Positions 16,578 to 25,067 of a stretch of DNA of 60,453 bases are shown in pieces. A program made the translations under genes and the position numbers. Positions within the stretch are counted from its first letter, which is position 1. Each line of letters begins with the position of its first letter. The notes below the pieces were generated by a model. The model did not search any database. It worked only from the letters and a program-made list of their open reading frames with translations, and had not been told where the DNA came from. The stretch comes from Deltaproteobacteria bacterium (GTDB taxonomy: Bacteria; Desulfobacterota; DSM-4660; Desulfatiglandales; Desulfatiglandaceae), in the NCBI GenBank assembly GCA_019307815.1, contig JAFDIV010000025.1, positions 1 through 60,453 on the forward strand, written 5' to 3'.

Positions 16578-18217
16578 GATCAGTGAGTGGAAACAAGGAA
16601 AACATTTTTAAGGCATTCTCCTTGGCTGTTGCCAAATTTCAAAACCGAACTGCCGTGATATACTTGGGCACCCGTTTCAGTTACCAAAAGATTCTCCATT
16701 TGGCAGAGCGTTTCGCATCTTCCCTTGTAGACATGGGGGTCAAACAGAACGATCGAATCATCCTCTATATTCCCAATAGTATCCAATGGATCGTTGCCTG
16801 GCTGGGAACCCAAAGGGCAGGAGCTGTTGCTGTTCCCATCACTCCCATCTACACCGCCTATGACCTGAGATATATAGCCAAGGACAGTGGGGCCAGCTTT
16901 ATTGTATGTTCAGACACCAATTACGGCTATGTCAAAGAAGTCTTTGAGGAAGTGGGTTTCAAGAAGGCTATCGTCACCCGATTGGCCGATCTCTTACCAT
17001 GGTGGAAACGGCTGTTTGGATGGACGTTTGACCGTATTCCCAAAGGAAAGATTGCCAAGGATAAGAACACGGTCTCCTTTAGAAGTATGATTGTCCGCTC
17101 ATCTCAAGGAAGGCTAGGCACCTTGACCCGAGGAGATCAGGATATGGCGGAGATCCTATATACTGGGGGGACCACCAAGTTTCCTAAAGGCGTTCCTATT
17201 TCCCACGGCCTTTATCTCCAATCTGCCATGGAACAAATCACCATAAGCAGACACCTATTCCCTCCAGAAGAAAATGTTATTATTGGTTCTGCTCCCCTTT
17301 TCCACATCTTGGGCCAGACCTGCGGCCTGGCGGTCCTGCTTGTGGGAGGGAGTCTCGTTGTCATGCCAAAGGTAAACCTAGATGCTATATTTGACGCAGT
17401 TCAGAGGTTCAAGGCCAAGACCCTTATCGGTGTGCCCACACTTTACAGGATGATTTTGGAACATGACCGACTGGATCTATATGATTTAGGCTCACTGGAA
17501 TATTGTTTTAATGGCGGCGATGTGCTTCCTGTGGAGATTAATGAACGATGGAAGAGAAAATTCGGGAAACCCATTTACCAGGGTTATGGAGCAACCGAGA
17601 CCTGTGGTGGGGTAACCATGTGTCCTACGAATATGGAAAACCCTGTAAAGAGTATAGGTAGGTTGCTTCCGAGTAAGAAGATCAAAATCGTGGATCCCGA
17701 GACCTTGGAACTGGTCCCAGTGGGCAAACCAGGGGAACTGTTGGTCCACTCTGAAAGGATGGTCAGGGCGTATTGGAATAAGCCGGAGGAAACGGCTGAG
17801 GCCTTTGTCCAGATGGATGGGCTTACATGGTATAGGACCGCCGATATTGTCTCAATGGACGAGCAAGGCAATTTTTACTTCATTGATCGAACAGTAGATA
17901 CCATCAAACACAAGGGCTATAGGGTTTCCTCTTCGGAGATAGAGTCTGTTTTGCAGGAGCATTCCGCGGTGGTGGCTGCTTGTGTGGTGGGGATTCCAGA
18001 CCGGAAGGTGGGCGAGAGGATTAAGGCGTTTGTGGTGCTCAAGGAAGACGTGAAAGGAATAACAGGGTATGACCTCATAAAATGGTGTAGGGAACGCCTG
18101 GCCTCCTACAAAGTTCCCCAGTACATAGAATTCCGCGACATGTTGCCCAAGTCGAAGGTAGGCAAACTCCTCAGACGGGAAATCCGTAGTGAAGAAGAAA
18201 GAAGGGCCAAGGTCTAA
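16574..18217 (+). CDS. AMP-dependent acyl-CoA synthetase/ligase (FadD-like)
   Basis: 547 residues of the ANL superfamily. Motifs in order: phosphate-binding loop ILYTGGTTKFPKG, YGATETCGGVTM, the hinge/adenylate site YRTADIVSMDEQGNFYFIDR and the C-terminal catalytic lysine region SKVGKLLRRE. It activates a free carboxylic acid to acyl-CoA using ATP. The start overlaps the LivF-type gene by 4 bp, so the acid is probably the transporter's cargo, which the acyl-CoA dehydrogenase at the operon head would then oxidise. Whether it prefers fatty, branched or aromatic acids is not clear. Confidence 0.9.
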   Translation: MRSVSGNKENIFKAFSLAVAKFQNRTAVIYLGTRFSYQKILHLAERFASSLVDMGVKQNDRIILYIPNSIQWIVAWLGTQRAGAVAVPITPIYTAYDLRYIAKDSGASFIVCSDTNYGYVKEVFEEVGFKKAIVTRLADLLPWWKRLFGWTFDRIPKGKIAKDKNTVSFRSMIVRSSQGRLGTLTRGDQDMAEILYTGGTTKFPKGVPISHGLYLQSAMEQITISRHLFPPEENVIIGSAPLFHILGQTCGLAVLLVGGSLVVMPKVNLDAIFDAVQRFKAKTLIGVPTLYRMILEHDRLDLYDLGSLEYCFNGGDVLPVEINERWKRKFGKPIYQGYGATETCGGVTMCPTNMENPVKSIGRLLPSKKIKIVDPETLELVPVGKPGELLVHSERMVRAYWNKPEETAEAFVQMDGLTWYRTADIVSMDEQGNFYFIDRTVDTIKHKGYRVSSSEIESVLQEHSAVVAACVVGIPDRKVGERIKAFVVLKEDVKGITGYDLIKWCRERLASYKVPQYIEFRDMLPKSKVGKLLRREIRSEEERRAKV

Positions 18218-18255
18218 GTAATTACTACGATTACCTTATCGGTTTCTTGGCCCTT
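18202..18255 (+). terminator. long-loop inverted repeat at the end of the Liv operon
   Basis: AAGGGCCAAG at 18202-18211, inside the end of the synthetase gene, pairs with CTTGGCCCTT at 18246-18255 across a 34-base loop. A stem of this strength at a gene end suggests a transcript end, but there is no T-run beyond TTTGTT. Low confidence. Confidence 0.35.
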
Positions 18256-18313
18256 TGTTAGTAATTTGTGAGGCCGATGTATGCTTGTTGTCCAACTGAC
18301 AACTGGTTCTCAT

Positions 18314-18400
18314 TCATGTGGAAATCCCTAACTTTGGCAGAATATACGCCTGCACCAGGACCCAGATGCCCACAAAAAGTAAAATTACCCATATTCTCAT
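18314..18400 (-). CDS. 28-residue single-pass membrane protein
   Basis: A very short reading frame on the minus strand: MRIWVILLFVGIWV, then a hydrophobic core ending in YILPKLGIST. One membrane helix spans about residues 3-20 and a conserved-looking LPKLG tail follows. GGGAG lies about 10 bp before the ATG. It lies 67 bp downstream of the FmdB gene on the same strand. I recall similar tiny proteins with a (Y)LLPRLG tail beside FmdB-type genes, but cannot verify that here. It fills most of an otherwise empty 250-bp gap. Function unknown. Confidence 0.5.
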   Translation of the reverse strand: MRIWVILLFVGIWVLVQAYILPKLGIST

Positions 18401-18467
18401 ATAAGCTAAGCTCCCGAATTACATTATTATATCATACTGTGACACCCGGCCACGCTCATCACCCGGC

Positions 18468-18683
18468 TCAGGAAAAGCCTCCTGAAGAAGAACAGGCCGA
18501 AGAAGCTACGCTGCCCAAGGCTCCTCCGTTCCCTGAGCTTACAGAAGAAAAGGTGGAAAGAAGCCTTTCCGTGGCCTCACTCCCACAGGCCGGACATCGG
18601 GCCTCATTTTCATCATTACTTGACAGACATAGAAATTCAAACTCTTTTCCACATTCTTTACATTTGAATTCATATATTGGCAT
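18468..18683 (-). CDS. FmdB-family zinc ribbon protein
   Basis: 71 residues. The N-terminus MPIYEFKCKECGKEFEFLC is diagnostic of the FmdB/CxxC_CxxC_SSSS family, with zinc ligands Cys-x2-Cys at about 8-11 and Cys-x2-Cys (CPACGS) at about 31-34, and a Ser/Gly-rich tail. It probably binds one zinc ion. The family is linked to regulation of formamidase/amide genes in one organism but is mostly uncharacterised. A good Shine-Dalgarno (GGAAGGTGAG) precedes the ATG. The downstream 28-residue membrane protein may be cotranscribed. Confidence 0.88.
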   Translation of the reverse strand: MPIYEFKCKECGKEFEFLCLSSNDENEARCPACGSEATERLLSTFSSVSSGNGGALGSVASSACSSSGGFS

Positions 18684-18790
18684 AAATACTCACCTTCCCA
18701 AAAAGTGATATTTTACCATGGCCTAAGCGGGGTTTTTGTTTTATTAGTATAAGCCTCTTTTTGGGAATTGCAAATAGAAAGTATTTTTTG

Positions 18791-20191
18791 CTATACCCTA
18801 CGGCGCAATACCCGCCTTTTGACCATCCTTTTCCTGGGCCTTTTAACGACCTTTGGACCTGGCTGTAACGTGGGTGGTGAGTCTCCTGTCCCTCTATAAC
18901 CACAAGTTGCGCGAGGGCATTTTAGAAAGGTCTCCCCAGATGGACTGATGGTTTCCACGAGGAAGGGGTTATTGCAAACGGGACAGCGTGTATGTAGGGG
19001 TTTTCCCCAGCTAATAAAATTGCATGAATCCAAGTTGCACTGATAGTACGCCTTACCTTTGGATGTGGTGTGCTTCTCGACCTTACCTCTTCCGCATAAG
19101 GGACACAAAAGGGTCGAATCTTCTTCAAAAGCACATATTTTCTTTTCTACTTCCTCGTCGTCAGGCCCACTAGCTTGGTGGGCCGGCGCTGATCTGTTCT
19201 CCCCTGGTCCCTCTCCCAGTGGAGAGGAAAGATTCTGCTCGACCTCCTTCCTATCAGTAGATATTAAGGCATTGTTCTCTTCCTTTTGTTCCTCGTCAAT
19301 GGCTGTCGTGGGTAGCGGCTCATCTTTACCCATGATCCCTAGCATTTCTGCAGGAGTTTTTTCTCCAATGTCTTGATTTTTTTCCAGGGGCTTGTCCCCC
19401 AGCAGGCCGATGTCCCCAGTTTCTGTTTCTATCAACATTTCATCTTGAAATTGCTTGTATGATAATTCCCCGTTCTTTGCCTGATCCTGTATTGAAGGTT
19501 CTGCCTCGGCAAAAAGATCTGCCATTTCAAAGTCCTTGATTTCAACTTCTGCACCTCCCATTGCGGAGGATATGATATTTGAAGATGCTGATCCGATTTG
19601 TGAAGAATGTGCTTTTGCCGCCTTTTTCAAGCCCTTAAAAACTAAGGAGGGATCAAGATTGGCTTGGCCCTTTTTTCCCTTGATTGGTTTTCCATGAATT
19701 CTCAGGGTTTCATCAAATTGGCGTACTGCGAAGTCAAGGTCCTTCCTGCCAGACAAAACCTCTTCTATAGTTTGGACCAAATAGGCGAGCATATTTAGCC
19801 CTGCCATTCGAGGGAAAAGCTTTTGGAGGATCCTTGTGGCCTCAAATAAAGATTTTTCAGGTTTTATAGTACTTCCGTCCAATAGGCGGATGTATTTTTT
19901 ATTAAGCAGATCTTGTATTGCGGGCTCAAAGGATAGTTGCTCAGGAAGGCCTAGCTCAAAGGCTTCACGAGCCAAGTCATCCTTGGTAAAAGACTTGGCT
20001 AATGATTCTCCTATCATGTCTTCATATCTTTCCGCTATCAAAAGCATGCATACCAGACTAGGCACATCAATTTGAAACTGGTATGGAAGAATATTACCTC
20101 CGGCCAATTGGGTTATCTTGTCTTGAAGTACTCTGCCAAATGGCTCCAGGTTCATTTTTAATCTGTCAGAAGTAATGCCTAAATCTTCCAT
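18791..20191 (-). CDS. unrecognised protein with topoisomerase-type C-terminal zinc fingers and basic tail
   Basis: 466 residues. The N-terminal 180 residues are mostly helical and not recognised. Residues about 190-340 form an acidic, low-complexity linker. The C-terminus has two C4 fingers of the topoisomerase zinc-ribbon type (CPLCGRGKVEKH with YYQCNLDSC; CPVCNNPF with LKCPRATCGYRG) and ends in a strongly basic tail (RPRKRMVKRRVLRRRV). The fingers and tail suggest nucleic-acid binding (inference). It is followed by the FmdB gene and preceded 61 bp upstream by a 120-residue unknown on the same strand. I do not recognise the full-length family. Confidence 0.6.
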   Translation of the reverse strand: MEDLGITSDRLKMNLEPFGRVLQDKITQLAGGNILPYQFQIDVPSLVCMLLIAERYEDMIGESLAKSFTKDDLAREAFELGLPEQLSFEPAIQDLLNKKYIRLLDGSTIKPEKSLFEATRILQKLFPRMAGLNMLAYLVQTIEEVLSGRKDLDFAVRQFDETLRIHGKPIKGKKGQANLDPSLVFKGLKKAAKAHSSQIGSASSNIISSAMGGAEVEIKDFEMADLFAEAEPSIQDQAKNGELSYKQFQDEMLIETETGDIGLLGDKPLEKNQDIGEKTPAEMLGIMGKDEPLPTTAIDEEQKEENNALISTDRKEVEQNLSSPLGEGPGENRSAPAHQASGPDDEEVEKKICAFEEDSTLLCPLCGRGKVEKHTTSKGKAYYQCNLDSCNFISWGKPLHTRCPVCNNPFLVETISPSGETFLKCPRATCGYRGTGDSPPTLQPGPKVVKRPRKRMVKRRVLRRRV

Positions 20192-20252
20192 TATTTGTTT
20201 CCCTTAAATAATAACTCAAGCAGAAATATAACACGCCGTAAATGAACAGGTC

Positions 20253-20615
20253 TTACTGGGCCGCCTTCTTCTGGGTTTGGAGGGTATCCTCCTGAGAGCG
20301 GGTGTTCACCTCATCTACTTGATTCGATGAGTTTGATTTGTCCTCTGCTTTTGTGAAGGCTTCAAGAGAAAGATAGTTCCCCTCCCTATCCAATAAGATG
20401 GAAATATTGAGCCTTACCTGGAAATCGAGTTTATAGGCTATCTTGTTTTCCACGACTACAAGATCGCCGTTTCTAAACTCTACGTCCTCTTCCACTTCCA
20501 ATCCATGTTTCTCTTTGATTAAATTGTCAATTGCCTCCCAATCCAGATCAGCAATAATCCCCTCAATAAGATCTCGCTCCCCGCTCCTGATTACCTCAGA
20601 ATCGGTAATTTTCAT
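20253..20615 (-). CDS. conserved-looking 120-residue protein of unknown function
   Basis: A soluble protein with an alpha/beta part (MKITDSEVIRSGERDLIEG, then VEEDVEFRNGDLVVVENK and YKLDFQVRLNISILLDREGNY) and a polar tail rich in S, N, Q and K. AGGAGG lies shortly upstream of the ATG. It precedes the zinc-finger gene on the same strand and is divergent from the FGE-fold gene. No family recognised. The 276-bp divergent gap to the right (20616-20891) presumably holds promoters for both directions. Confidence 0.6.
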   Translation of the reverse strand: MKITDSEVIRSGERDLIEGIIADLDWEAIDNLIKEKHGLEVEEDVEFRNGDLVVVENKIAYKLDFQVRLNISILLDREGNYLSLEAFTKAEDKSNSSNQVDEVNTRSQEDTLQTQKKAAQ

Positions 20616-20903
20616 GATGTCCTCCTATTTGATCCCTTTTTGTAATGCGCTTCGAGATGTGCTTTTGCCATAAGCTATTCAAAAATTATGCCTAACTTCC
20701 TGAAGCAAGGGCGAAAAACACCTTAATAATCTTCATTCCAGGTTTGACAAGGAAATATCCTCCCAAGCGTCAAAGCTTATGTTTCAGACAATAGGCAACC
20801 CAGTATTCGGAAATAAGAAGAAATCCTGAAGAATATCCGTCACCTATCCGATTATTTTTAAAGATAGTGCTAGAAAGGGGCAGGGTGCAACTTGGCAGGC
20901 GGT

Positions 20904-23078
20904 ATGATCACAGTTCAAGGAATTGATGAGGCGATCTCTAACCTCAACTACAGAAACGAAAAGTCGGCGAAATCCCGGCTTTTGAGGCTTGTTAGAAGTT
21001 ACTATAATGGGGAAAATTCTATAAATGAAATCAATAAGATAGACACAGAAAGACTGATTAGGGAAATCTGGCAGATTCCTGATGAGGCCAGCGACGCGGT
21101 CAAGCGAAAGATGCGAAATTTTAATAGCATTAGATCTGCCTTAAACGCAGATTTGATGCGTCTATATAGAGATGGGAAAAATCCCGAAGGTGTTGTTATT
21201 GGCCCGAGCAACACCTTTGTAATGTGTGAAGAGGCGAAGGATCGGGTCTTGAATGAATTTACAGAGCAGGTTAAAGCGACTGGTGGAGTCAGCCTTAACC
21301 AAATTACTGATGTCCTGAAGATAGTAAGCAGCACACTGTCAACTGAGAAAGGGTTGTTAGAAGGAAACTCGCCTGAAACCGAAAAACTCCTCAATTCACT
21401 GAAAGAAGCGATCCATTCCATTTCCAGGGAAGTAGGCTTAGGCCTTGGCCCCCAACAGACAGAGGTTATGGAGAAACAGGCCGGTAAAGATGAAGACGCT
21501 GGCCATGAAAAAGGTGGTGGTGTCTCCAGTGGTTTAGGATTAGCGGCAGGCCAAGGGGCTGAGGAAATAGACGATACTTATGAAGAGATTACGGATGAAG
21601 AACTAGACTTAGTGGATATTGATGAAGATGAAGAGGAAGAATTGTTAGATGTGGATGTGGAAGGCGAAGGCCCTGAGCCTCCGCTCAATATAGGGACAGA
21701 AGGAGAAGGAAGCCCTGAGGGTGCTGATGCAGGTGAAGGCACGGCAATGGGGCCCAATGGGGGAGGGGTTGAAGAGGGAGGTCAGGGGTCCCCCTCCAAA
21801 TATTTGGGGGGAAAAAGTGAAGGGGGAAGCTTGTTGGATGACGAGGGGTACTTCTCTGGAAGCCAGGGAAATATGCACCCAGGAACATCTGCTGAAGAAG
21901 ATGTAACGAGTGAAACCGAAGACGACGACATTTTGACGCAGGATGCTGATATAGTTGATATAGAGGAAATCCTGGAAGAGGATGACGAACCGATGGAGGA
22001 GCAGGGATCTGAGCCGCTTGCTGACGAAGGGCAAGGCTTCGATTACTTGCTCGAAGCTCAAGCCAAACTGGATATGGAACCATCGGGGCAAGGCTCAATA
22101 GAAACCTTGGGGGATGCAGAATCTACGGCCTTATATGAGGGTCAATGCGGAAAAGGGTCACAGGACAATTTAGAAGCTGGGGAAACGGAGTTAGGGCTTG
22201 GAGAAGGGCTCGGAGTGGAAGACCTGGATCCAGAGGATCCAATTACAAAGGCTAGACTTTTGGCTGAGGCCTTTGATGGATATCTCGGTGCTATGGATCG
22301 GTATTACAATGAATATCTCCTCATTCAAGGAGGAGAATACCTCATCGGTAGCAAAGATAAATATGAGAAACACCATTTGGAGCGCCTAGTCACACTAGAG
22401 CCTTTTTACATAGGTAGGTTTCCTGTAACCAACGGCCTATTTGAAATATTTGTTGAGAAGACGGGTTATGTGACCACAGCAGAACGTGTTGGTTATGGGG
22501 TGGTTTACGAAGGACGCTTTAGGGAAACCATTGACCCTATCACAGGAAAAAAGATGTTCACGTGGCAATCTGGAATTACCAGGAAAAGGGTGGAGGGCGC
22601 TTGCTGGTATCAACCAACAGGGCCAGGGAGTCATTTGCATGGCAAGAGATCTCATCCTGTAGTCCAGGTAAGTATTGAGGACGCAATAGCCTTTGCTGCG
22701 TGGACAGGAAAACGTTTACCCACAGAGGCCGAATGGGAGGCAGCGGCAAGGACCAGAAAGGGACTACCTTTCCCTTGGGGTGAGAAGTGGCGTGAAGATT
22801 CGTGTAATGTGGAAACCAGTAGAATAGGCAATACTGCGCCGGTGGACCGCTTCAAGAAACATACAAACGAACTTGGGATAGTGGATACCCTTGGAAACGT
22901 GATGGAATGGACAAGCACCACATTTACGCAAAAAAATGCCAACAGGAAAGAAACAATATATTATATAGCCAAAGGGGGCGGTTGGGTTGCAAAAAAGGAA
23001 ACCCCCTTATGGACCAGGGTCCTTCTTGAACCAGATCATTGCTCCAACATCTTGGGGTTTCGTTGTGTAGCCTATTAG
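20904..23078 (+). CDS. sulfatase-modifying-factor (FGE) fold protein with acidic linker, catalytic cysteines absent
   Basis: About 724 residues in three parts. Residues 1-180 are a helical domain not recognised. Residues about 190-455 are a very acidic Gly-rich linker. The C-terminal 250 residues are an FGE-sulfatase/SUMF1 fold: GGEYLIGSKD, PVTNGLFEIFVEKTGY, HPVVQVSIEDAIAFAAWTGKRLPTEAEWEAAAR split over its usual span, GNVMEWTS and NILGFRCVAY. The copper/cysteine catalytic segment of true formylglycine-generating enzymes (GGSYMCHRSYC) reads GGGWVAKKETPLW, so it is probably a binding or structural relative. ATG at 20904 is chosen over a TTG at 20892. Confidence 0.7.
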   Translation: MITVQGIDEAISNLNYRNEKSAKSRLLRLVRSYYNGENSINEINKIDTERLIREIWQIPDEASDAVKRKMRNFNSIRSALNADLMRLYRDGKNPEGVVIGPSNTFVMCEEAKDRVLNEFTEQVKATGGVSLNQITDVLKIVSSTLSTEKGLLEGNSPETEKLLNSLKEAIHSISREVGLGLGPQQTEVMEKQAGKDEDAGHEKGGGVSSGLGLAAGQGAEEIDDTYEEITDEELDLVDIDEDEEEELLDVDVEGEGPEPPLNIGTEGEGSPEGADAGEGTAMGPNGGGVEEGGQGSPSKYLGGKSEGGSLLDDEGYFSGSQGNMHPGTSAEEDVTSETEDDDILTQDADIVDIEEILEEDDEPMEEQGSEPLADEGQGFDYLLEAQAKLDMEPSGQGSIETLGDAESTALYEGQCGKGSQDNLEAGETELGLGEGLGVEDLDPEDPITKARLLAEAFDGYLGAMDRYYNEYLLIQGGEYLIGSKDKYEKHHLERLVTLEPFYIGRFPVTNGLFEIFVEKTGYVTTAERVGYGVVYEGRFRETIDPITGKKMFTWQSGITRKRVEGACWYQPTGPGSHLHGKRSHPVVQVSIEDAIAFAAWTGKRLPTEAEWEAAARTRKGLPFPWGEKWREDSCNVETSRIGNTAPVDRFKKHTNELGIVDTLGNVMEWTSTTFTQKNANRKETIYYIAKGGGWVAKKETPLWTRVLLEPDHCSNILGFRCVAY

Positions 23079-23215
23079 GATACTTCTTTTGGTCCTCCCA
23101 AAATTTTTCCTAATCAGTCAGTCCACCCCCTTGACAAACAGAAAGGGCGGATTATTTTTTTAGCGAAAAAAAAGGAAATGGACAAAAAATCAAACGTCGA
23201 AGGAGGTGAGGTCTT

Positions 23216-23665
23216 ATGTTGGGTCTCATACCTTGGCGTGAGAGAAAAGACATTGACCTTTTCAGACGTGAAATTGACAGCCTCTTCTATCGATTCTTTG
23301 AGGGTTGGCCCTTTGAGATGACACCTTCTGACGGGCAGTGGATCCCTTCCATAGACCTTTCCGAGACAGACAAAGAGTATATAGTTCGAGCAGAGATACC
23401 AGGAGTTGATCCCAAGGACTTTGACATCTCTCTTAATAACAACGTATTAACCTTGCGAGGTGAGCGGAAACATGAAAAGGAGACCAAAGAGGAAGATTTC
23501 CATCGCATTGAAAGGGCATATGGAAGCTTCACCAGGTCTATCCAGCTCCCTGGCGAGGTGAATGCAGATAAGGTGACTGCCAATTACAAGAACGGTGTTC
23601 TTGAAATAACACTGCCCAAAGTCAAAGAAGAGACTGTCAAGAAAATCCCTGTAAAAACGGCCTAA
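23216..23665 (+). CDS. Hsp20/alpha-crystallin small heat-shock protein
   Basis: 149 residues with the alpha-crystallin domain from about residue 45 (PSIDLSETDKEYIVRAEIPG), the NNVLTLRGERKHE strand, and the A-x-x-x-x-G-V-L signature in ANYKNGVLEITLPK. A short C-terminal tail follows. It is an ATP-independent holdase against protein aggregation. A strong Shine-Dalgarno (GAAGGAGGTGAG) precedes the ATG. TTGACA at 23131 could be a -35 element, without a clear -10. It is monocistronic with its own terminator. Confidence 0.93.
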   Translation: MLGLIPWRERKDIDLFRREIDSLFYRFFEGWPFEMTPSDGQWIPSIDLSETDKEYIVRAEIPGVDPKDFDISLNNNVLTLRGERKHEKETKEEDFHRIERAYGSFTRSIQLPGEVNADKVTANYKNGVLEITLPKVKEETVKKIPVKTA

Positions 23666-23696
23666 TCGCTGGCTTATTCGAGTCAGCCAGGAGGGC

Positions 23697-23724
23697 AAAG
23701 CGGGCAATACAGCCCGCTTTTTTT
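23697..23724 (+). terminator. intrinsic terminator after Hsp20
   Basis: AAAGCGGGC pairs with GCCCGCTTT over a 6-base loop, followed directly by four more T. A second perfect hairpin (CTGGCT...AGCCAG, 23670-23690) lies just before it. The gene to the right is on the opposite strand. Confidence 0.85.
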
Positions 23725-23739
23725 GTAAATTAGGCAATG

Positions 23740-24687
23740 TTAAAAGACATTTGAGATATAACGCAAGGCAAGCATTACAATTAGCATACCTAGAATGAGC
23801 TTAATGAGACGTGCGGAAAAATACTTTTGCGTACGGGCCCCACAGTACATTCCCATAAGCCCTCCGAGACCAAACAAGACCCCAAGTTTCCAATCCGGTG
23901 TTATGGCCAACCCTGTGTAAGCGTAAAAGGGGGCTATCAGGGTATAAAACGCCACCCCCACTACTGAAGTAAGAAAGGTGCTGAGTAGCGTCGCTCCTGC
24001 TATGGCATATACAGGCAACCTGAATATAGCTATGAGGAACGGTGCAACTATGGCCCCACCCCCAATGCCATAGGTACCGCTGATTATGCCTACACAAAAG
24101 GTCAGGGCAAACACAAGGGTGGTGTGAAAAGTAAATGTCTCACCATAGAATTGAAAGGTATATTTGCTTAGAGAAAATCTTACTGTGCTTATTGAAGATT
24201 TATGAGCATCAGGGCTGATGCCATGCATCTTGCCAGCTTTTTGTTTGAAGCGCTCCTCTAACTCCGTGGTCTTTGTCTTGGCAACCTTTGCCTTTGAGGT
24301 AAGATCGTAGAGCAGCCTAATACCGATATAGAGAAGCACACATCCCACAAATACCTTGAAATGGCGAGGGTCAGGCAGGTACCTAATTCTGAGTATGGCT
24401 CCGATAAAGACCCCTGGGAGAGTTCCACAAATTATCACAAGGGCCAAAGGCCAGGCCATTCTTCCTTCCCGGATGTATCGATACACACCCCCTGGTATCC
24501 CTATAATGTTATAGACAAGGTTCGTGGGGCTCACAGCAGGAGATGTGAAATGCAAAACACTTACCTGAAAGGGAAGAAGCAAGAAAGCGCCGGAAACACC
24601 ACCCATGGAGGTGAAGAATGAGACACCAAAGGCAACGGCCACGGGAAGTATAGGCGATACCTCAACTCCTGATATAGGAAAATGCAT
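23740..24687 (-). CDS. TauE/SafE-family sulfite/organosulfur exporter-like membrane protein
   Basis: About 315 residues; the ATG at 24687 is chosen because AAGGGA lies upstream and the family domain begins at once. Two sets of about four membrane helices flank a cytoplasmic loop of about 60 residues, with the family repeats FFTSMGGVSGAFLLLPFQ and GIISGTYGIGGGAIVAPFL. The TauE/SafE family exports sulfite, sulfoacetate and other anions, which would suit sulfur metabolism (inference). It is divergent from the VapBC pair. Confidence 0.85.
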   Translation of the reverse strand: MHFPISGVEVSPILPVAVAFGVSFFTSMGGVSGAFLLLPFQVSVLHFTSPAVSPTNLVYNIIGIPGGVYRYIREGRMAWPLALVIICGTLPGVFIGAILRIRYLPDPRHFKVFVGCVLLYIGIRLLYDLTSKAKVAKTKTTELEERFKQKAGKMHGISPDAHKSSISTVRFSLSKYTFQFYGETFTFHTTLVFALTFCVGIISGTYGIGGGAIVAPFLIAIFRLPVYAIAGATLLSTFLTSVVGVAFYTLIAPFYAYTGLAITPDWKLGVLFGLGGLMGMYCGARTQKYFSARLIKLILGMLIVMLALRYISNVF

Positions 24688-24807
24688 GTATTGTCCCTTA
24701 AGCTGGAAGATACGTGGATAGTAAGCACAGGGTAAAAAGTATTTCAAGTTGATTATGCCCCAAAGCCATTGAATTTCAAGCCCCTGTGTGTTACCTTGTG
24801 TAAAAAG

Positions 24808-24816
24808 GGTATTACC
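24808..24816. promoter_or_regulatory. possible VapB operator
   Basis: GGTATTACC is a perfect short palindrome directly before the Shine-Dalgarno of vapB. GTGTTACC 19 bp upstream is a related half. VapB-type antitoxins commonly bind such sites to repress their own operon. Assigned by position only. Confidence 0.3.
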
Positions 24817-24827
24817 GGAGGAGGATA

Positions 24828-25067
24828 ATGGAGAATATCTCGATCAAGGTACCTGAGTCTTTAATCACAATTCTGAATGCTGTTGCAAAAGAGACGGGTA
24901 AAAGTAGGTCAGCTATAATCAGGTTAGCCATTGAGAAATTTCTGAGAGAAGAAAATAAATCTCGGAATAGTTCATGCCTGGACCTATCCAAAGACTTGGC
25001 TGGCTGCGTGGAAGGTGCTTGGGATCTTTCATTTAATCCCAAGCACATGAAAGGTTATGGAAAATGA
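24828..25067 (+). CDS. vapB: ribbon-helix-helix antitoxin (VapB/CopG-like)
   Basis: 79 residues. The first 45 match a ribbon-helix-helix DNA-binding domain: strand SIKVPESL, then two helices ending KSRSAIIRLAIEKFL. The C-terminal 30 residues would wrap the toxin. GGAGGAGG precedes the ATG. The stop overlaps the toxin start by 4 bp (ATGA), the usual coupled antitoxin-toxin order. It should neutralise the PIN-domain toxin and repress the pair. Confidence 0.85.
   Translation: MENISIKVPESLITILNAVAKETGKSRSAIIRLAIEKFLREENKSRNSSCLDLSKDLAGCVEGAWDLSFNPKHMKGYGK

Noticed and set aside
18268..18708. A 146-residue plus-strand frame over the FmdB gene
   Set aside because: It has no family features. The opposite strand carries a clear zinc-ribbon protein with a ribosome site.
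21645..22098. Two long minus-strand frames over the acidic linker
   Set aside because: The biased GA-rich linker makes the reverse strand open by chance; no ribosome site or family match.
20904..23078. A variable protein of a diversity-generating retroelement, because of the FGE/C-type-lectin fold
   Set aside because: No reverse transcriptase or template repeat is present in the window.
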